Shown here piece after piece: positions 59,001 to 64,000 of a stretch of DNA of 64,000 bases; within the stretch, counting starts at the first letter, position 1, and each line of letters opens with the position of its first letter. The notes beneath the pieces are model-generated. The model had not been told where the DNA came from and searched no databases. It saw only the letters and a list, made by a program, of their open reading frames with translations. The translations under genes and the position numbers were made by a program. This DNA comes from Protonemura montana (taxonomy: Eukaryota > Arthropoda > Insecta > Plecoptera > Nemouridae). The DNA is taken from positions 20,747,225-20,811,224 of the forward strand of contig OX387606.1 in the NCBI GenBank assembly GCA_947568835.1. Reading direction: 5' to 3'.

Positions 59001-59923
59001 ACAAAGACACAACCGTGGTTGTACTTCACTAAAATCATAGACCAATGCCGCAGGGCACGTTATCAAAAAAGTGCGTCGTTAAACTCCACTAACCAATCAA
59101 TTACCCAGTACGGCTAATACCGTAAAGCCGATTCATGGGCCTCCCCACTCCGCTATTAGGAGTATATCTACTGAAAGTGCGTCTGAGAGACTCGCCCGGA
59201 CTCGCTCTTGGTAGCTACTGACACGTAATATTGCGCTGCGCACTGACTTACGTGGACTTCGGTGCCATTGACACTACCTGTCTGATCGAGACAAGACTAT
59301 CATTTCTGGAATCTTCGTGCTTTAGGGTATAGAATAACACATTATGGCTTTCAAAATAGTATTTAATGGTGAAATTTCGGCGTTTAAACACGGGTGGAGT
59401 TTTTTCTTCATTATAACACTAATAAAACTTTTTTTTTTCTGAAATTAGATAAGTAAGATGTCTGAAAACTTGTTATTCTTTCAAAATTCGTATTGTACAT
59501 GTAAGCGAATCACAACTCTATTACTTCTCGGTAAACCGAGACGACCACAAAAAGTTTGTTTTCCGAGTTTCCCACAAATTACCCGTAGAATAGTTGTTGA
59601 GTATTTTCTTAGTGACTCAGCAATACAAAAGAATAAAGCGATGCAAACAGATTTGCTCTTATGTACATTTTCAAGTTGCGTATGAATCCTCTTAAACATC
59701 CACTGACTTTTGCCGCTTCAGGATCGCGTCGATGCGTACGTCTGGAGTGCTGGACCATCTCGTTCTCCAAGCGTGGCCGGACCGGATTCTTAGCGGAGAG
59801 AACGGCCTCCCCAAGGTGGAGTTGTACCACGTAGCGCCCCTTGTCGGCGTGGTGGTATTTGGCGTGCTCGCTAGCGTGCTAGTAGTTGGCGTCGAGCTGC
59901 TGCTTAACTCCAAAAGACCCTGA
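56075..59923 (+). CDS. divergent ionotropic receptor (IR), 8 exons
   Basis: A chemosensory cation channel derived from ionotropic glutamate receptors. Exons: 56075-56416, 56624-56914, 56987-57090, 57182-57355, 57424-57665, 57894-58108, 58571-58833, 59722-59923, all in frame, 610 residues. The signal peptide is MFKKICYLVSLLAVTCTRN; the start is the ATG rather than the earlier non-ATG frame opening. A short N-terminal part replaces the glutamate receptor's large domain. The ligand-binding lobe S1 holds NDSWTGMIGM and GFTYDGERMNAVDFLSP. M1 follows (LWLVIVGSFIVSGVLL), then the pore (CVHGLFCAQG), M3 (VVVLAAYSGALTSFLAV), S2 and a last membrane segment (VGVVVFGVLASVLVVGVELL). No close match to conserved co-receptors (IR8a, IR25a, IR76b) is apparent, so it is likely a tuning receptor. 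Confidence 0.9.
59033..59095 (+). mobile_element. 5S-SINE family tail fragment
   Basis: GACCAATGCCGCAGGGC, then AAAAAAGTGCGTCGTTAAAC matches the tail of the copies at 3785 and 13936. The 5S head is absent. It lies in intron 7 of the first ionotropic receptor. Confidence 0.6.
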
Positions 59924-60719
59924 ACCAGACAAAAGAGTCGATGGACTGCATAGACACTTCGCCTTCAGCGAAGTTACAACTTTATACCTTCTACTGAAAA
60001 GATTGCTTTATTGTTAAGTAGTACGTTAAAGGTTTTTAGCATTGATGTTGAGATTAAATACCAAAATGTGTTGTTGTTTGTTAAATATAAGAAATGTAGT
60101 ATAAAATATCTGCTTCTTGGAAATGCATTTCAAAGAAACCTCAGCGTTGTTAAAAATCAAGCAGAGTTTGCTCTCCGGGCTGCGTCCAAGATATTATGGG
60201 GACTGGCTGGTCATTGAAACCGTCAACGTCGCAGTCAAGTTACTAACATTCGGCAACTGTGTGGTTGAGCCATATTAAGGAATAATTAAAATTTCATGCA
60301 CAGACATTTGATTCACTCGAGTCAAAATGTGTTGTGTATTTTATCGGAGAAAACTCCAAACGCTTATTGTCGTTATTATGATTATTTGAAAGACAACATA
60401 ATACAAATGTCTACAAAGCTGCGTTATAGGGTCAAGAGTTTATTTTACCAAAAGCAAAATTGGGTACGAATCGACTCAATCGTTTAGAATTACATGTTTG
60501 ACAATCTCTGTACGAAAGCCTAATTAGCTACAATTCGAAACACTGTGAAAGTGACAGCAAACAAGGGGATGGTAAATTCATATCAATCTAATACCAATCG
60601 CTTAATGCAAGAATCCTACGACGTTAAGGTGGATTAAATAATTCTACAAAATTATCGCTCTAAAGCCAGACTAGGTTGAGGTTCTTGCTATTAATTTGCC
60701 AAGCGAGGATTCGGTCAAA
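59924..60719. other. intergenic between the two ionotropic receptors
   Basis: No gene called. It contains a 27-base motif (60161-60187) that recurs after the second receptor at 63935-63961. Confidence 0.5.
60161..60187. repeat. motif repeated downstream of each IR gene, copy 1
   Basis: GCAGAGTTTGCTCTCCGGGC then TGCGTCC; the second copy at 63935 differs at five or six positions. In one frame the two copies encode AEFALRAAS and AKFALRAAS, most changes being silent. Confidence 0.5.
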
Positions 60720-63322
60720 ATGTATAACTTAGTGGTTTTGGTTTTGGTTGTTTTTTCATCGTGCTATGCTCAGAAAGATGCGACGCATGATTGGCAAGAA
60801 TACGCAAACTTCGTGTACGACATGAAGATACGCTACAGCTCGGAATGCTTGTACGTTGTCAGCTCTCAAATGTTTTCGAGTGAGAAAACATTGACAGAGA
60901 TTTGTAAAGTGCTTTCTAAAAAGTTGATTGCCACAACCAACCTTGGAGTTGTTGAAAGTGTTGACGAACGCCAATGTCAGCGAAATAGACCACTTAACAT
61001 TCTTCTTGGTGGAGAAATTTCAAAAGAAGATCTCAAAATGATACACATGGTATGTTCTATCGACTCTGCAATATTTTAAATTTGGAAGAGTTTAAGTGGC
61101 TTTGCTTTTCACATATCTTTTTTTTTAACATCTCCAAACTAGTTGTTTTGAAACACTCACAATCCCATTTTTATTTTCTTACCTATTCAACATAATATGT
61201 CGGTCAGTTTGTCTATATGTTTTGTATTAACATTTCTTTTCTTCTAGCTACCATCGTATCCTCGATGGCTTCTAATCCCTGACACATTTGTAACACACGA
61301 ACAACTTCTAGAAGATATTTACGTACCATTTAACTGCGAGTTGATTGTCGCTGAACCGATCGAAACCGAACTACGACTGACCGAAGTCTATCAAGTGGCT
61401 GCCGACTTTCCTCTTCGAAAACACAGCTTCGGGCGCTGGAGCCAGCAAGATGGACTCTTTTGTGTCAAAGAGTCGCTCTATGACAGAAGAGCCAACTTAG
61501 AGGGACTCGTTATCACAGCAATTGTTCTGCATGTAAGGTATTTTAAATAAACAGAATGATATTTTCTTGGAAAGTTACTAAATCAACAAAAAATTACCAA
61601 CAGTATCCACCGGAGACGATTCTTGTTCGAGACAACAACAAGAAGCTTTTAACCAAAGGATTGTATGGAATGATATGGAATACTTGTGAAAAAAGCTACA
61701 ACTTTTCGTAAGTTGAGTGAGTGTATTGTTTCTCAGAGGTATGTACTGTTCGTTTACGTCATTGCCATAACCAATACATTTTTGACAGGACAAAAATAAT
61801 CGAGGCGCCTAACAAAGAGTTTGGATATCTTTCAAACGGTTCCTGGGTCGGAATGCTCTCTTCGGTGGTCGATGGATCATTTGACGTTGGGATCAACGGG
61901 TACACTTATAACTACGAGCGGATAAAAGCTGTCGACTTCCTCGCCCCGATCATTACGAAAATGTAAAACAATGCATCTTTTAATCCTTGTCACAACCGAT
62001 AACATTTCACCTCTTCGTATTTACGTTGTGAACTTTACAGTGTGCGCCTGATGGTGAGGAAGCCGCAAACTACTCGCTTTCAGTGGACTAGCTTTCTATC
62101 ACCGTTCGCACCAGAACTCTGGCTCAGTATCCTCGGCTCCGTCATTTTGTCCAGTTTATTTTTGGCCTTTATCTACCACATCGGCTGCCACCACAGCCAA
62201 GAAAAGCAAAGGCGACAGCAAAAGTTCTGCCTTACCAATGTGTTCTTTCACGTTCTTGGAATTTTCTGCGCTCAAGGTGAGCAGATTAAACACGAGACGG
62301 TGGTCTTACAGGACTCTAATTAGCTGTTTAATGACCGCTTTAGGGAGTAGGCAGAAAACAAATCAGATAATTAAATACGCGCATAATTAAATCCAAATTT
62401 GTTCACCCTTTCCCAAGGAACCCCATTCGAGCCCCGTGCGGTATCGTGCCGCACTGTGCTGCTCCTGGCGGGTCTTACCTCGACCGTGGTGTTGGCTGCC
62501 TACTCAGGAGCACTAACCTCCTTCATCACCGTACAGAAGCTAGACCTGCCCTACGAGACCATACAGGAGTACGCCGATGACCCCAACTACCAACTGGAGA
62601 TGTCGCCGGGCTCCTTTTGGCTCTATGTTGATGTAAAACGTCTGCGATAGGATGTGATTTGCATCATTTGCAATTTTGGCTATTTTCACTAGTCTTCTAT
62701 TTTCAGAATCCACGTATTGATTTGAATCGCAAGTTATACGAACGAATGGCGCACAAAGTGAGTGACTTGCCAAGTAGTAAAAATTATGGGGCCAGCAAGA
62801 TTTGCAATGAAAGAAATTACGGCTGGTTCAGCACAAATACATATAACAGTGAGTTTTTTAAATCTCTAAGCTGTGATCTAATTGAAGTGCCCGAGCAGTT
62901 TATCGTCAACTCCGAGTCGATCATCATGACAAAGCACAGTCCATACCGACAGCTTTTCAATCGACAGTAAGTGCAAACATGTTAACCAAATTGGATCTGT
63001 GGCATTACAAAACCTATCCAATTGAATCCAATTAATCCAATTCAATTTCAGCGTGAGCTTTTTGCGTACCTCTGGCATTTTGGTAAACTTTGCTCGAACC
63101 TTGTGGAAAACGCACGAAACAGAACAGCAAAGTCCTTTGCCGAGAGCGAATTTGCAACAAGTATTGCCAGTAATTCTCATAATTTTGTCAGGACTCGCGC
63201 TAAGCGTAATGACAACACTCGGTGAAATGATCTACGCAAAGTTCGCCAGGAGAAAATGCTCGAAGGCAAATACGCGCTTGATCCCATTAAGTGGTTTTCC
63301 CGACAAACCGCCGATTTTCTAA
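60720..63322 (+). CDS. divergent ionotropic receptor (IR), tandem paralogue
   Basis: Second ionotropic receptor. Exons: 60720-61049, 61248-61532, 61604-61707, 61789-61962, 62041-62276, 62418-62632, 62707-62966, 63052-63322, 624 residues. Every intron has the same position and phase as in the upstream receptor, and exons 3 (104 bp), 4 (174 bp) and 6 (215 bp) have identical lengths, so the two are tandem duplicates. Signal peptide MYNLVVLVLVVFSSCYA; S1 with NGSWVGMLSS and YNYERIKAVDFLAP; M1 LWLSILGSVILSSLFLAF; pore VLGIFCAQG; M3 VVLAAYSGALTSFITV; S2 ending SPYRQLFNR; last membrane segment VLPVILIILSGLALSV. The loop between M1 and the pore is rich in Lys, Arg and Gln. Sequence divergence is considerable, so the duplication is old. 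Ligand unknown. Confidence 0.9.
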
Positions 63323-63630
63323 ACAAATTTTTTCTATATAGTGTACAGGAAGAGGCAAAAACAATTCCACTTAGCACTCTAAGCCATTGTATACTGGACA
63401 GAGATGGAGGGGGACATCAACCAGGAAGCTAGACATTTACTATGTGCACACTTCCGGCACATCTAACAGATTCAATGTCGACACACAACACTCCGCGAAG
63501 ACCATCGGAAGGTGTTGACTTGTTGTCGATTTATTTTTTGTTTACAGCGCTTATAGCCTAGCGATAGTTGACTTTTATTTGAATTCCTGGAATTAAACAA
63601 GCTTACTCAATGCCTGCAGAAGCAATTGTT

Positions 63631-63636
63631 AATAAA
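63631..63636 (+). terminator. possible poly(A) signal of second IR
   Basis: AATAAA about 310 bases downstream of the stop codon; nearer variants (ATTAAA near 63592) are alternatives. Confidence 0.35.
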
Positions 63637-63934
63637 CGCAAATTACATTTAAAATCACAGATTTACAGATGTTGCATTACATATGTCGTCAGCTCCGACA
63701 ATAAACTGCAATTCGATTGTCAGGGTTCGAAGTAATTTGCAAAGATAGGGAGTTAAAATTTTACATTGTCCTCAAATAAATATTAATCAAATATCAAGGT
63801 TAACTAGTCGTCAAGATTGACAAGAAAAAAATACAATGGGAGAAAAATTAGATGTACTTATCTTTGACAGATCCTTATAGAAGATAGTTTTATTGAAGAC
63901 GATTTTCCAAATACTTAATTTTTTGAAAAGTCAT

Positions 63935-63961
63935 GCAAAGTTTGCCTTACGGGCTGCGTCT
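63935..63961. repeat. motif repeated downstream of each IR gene, copy 2
   Basis: GCAAAGTTTGCCTTACGGGC then TGCGTCT, matching the copy at 60161 with mostly third-position differences in one frame. Here the open frame continues to the window edge. Confidence 0.5.
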
Positions 63962-64000
63962 GCGAGTAAGTTGGTGGAGGAGCCGAGTTTGCTTAGCGGG

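Larger units (their letters stand above)
63323..64000. other. 3' flank of second ionotropic receptor
   Basis: Contains a possible AATAAA at 63631 and the second copy of the IR-flanking motif at 63935. No gene is complete here; a further receptor could start beyond the window. Confidence 0.5.

Overview
The window is a gene-rich stretch of an insect nuclear genome. The strongest evidence is a seven-exon odorant receptor of the 7tm_6 family, which is known only from insects. It sits with two gustatory receptors and two divergent ionotropic receptors, and with an arthropod-type CYP4 P450 and an orthologue of Drosophila CG14207. I cannot place the order. Introns are short to moderate with ordinary GT-AG borders, apart from one GC-AG intron. 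All exon models below were read by eye from splice sites and reading frame, and every listed junction keeps the frame.

Layout. 0-5.1 kb: two tandem gustatory receptor genes (minus) with the same four-exon plan; the second has a 5S-rRNA-derived SINE filling its first intron. 5.7-10.8 kb: an 11-exon CYP4 P450 (plus) with a TATA box. 11.1-13.3 kb: an odorant receptor (minus) convergent with the P450; its first exon was not found. 13.9-16.2 kb: another 5S-SINE and a non-autonomous hAT transposon with a perfect 8-bp target duplication. 16.9-18.8 kb: a GT31 beta-1,3-galactosyltransferase-like gene (plus). 18.8-22.5 kb: no convincing gene. 22.5-27.8 kb: a small heat-shock protein (minus). 30.65-30.85 kb: an unrecognised 66-residue microprotein (minus). 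31.5-33.4 kb: a secreted, inhibitory-type serpin (minus). 35.0-40.3 kb: ALDH7A1/antiquitin in nine exons (minus), whose catalytic-cysteine exon is followed by a GC-AG intron. 41.5-49.3 kb: RBM28, a nucleolar multi-RRM protein (plus), divergent from ALDH7A1. 50.0-53.2 kb: a satellite of exactly 27 units of 118 bp with higher-order duplications. 53.3-56 kb: a SINE head, a promoter-like GC block and a hAT-like element. 56.1-63.3 kb: two tandem eight-exon ionotropic receptor genes (plus); a repeated motif after each suggests that the array may continue past the right edge.

The genes do not form one pathway. Chemosensory receptors (GR, OR, IR) alternate with detoxification and housekeeping genes. 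The most unusual items are the co-location of all three insect chemoreceptor superfamilies, the 5S-derived SINE family that rebuilt a receptor intron, the 118-bp satellite with recurrent YY1/Pho-like and E2F-like motifs, and the orphan acidic, cysteine-rich microprotein.
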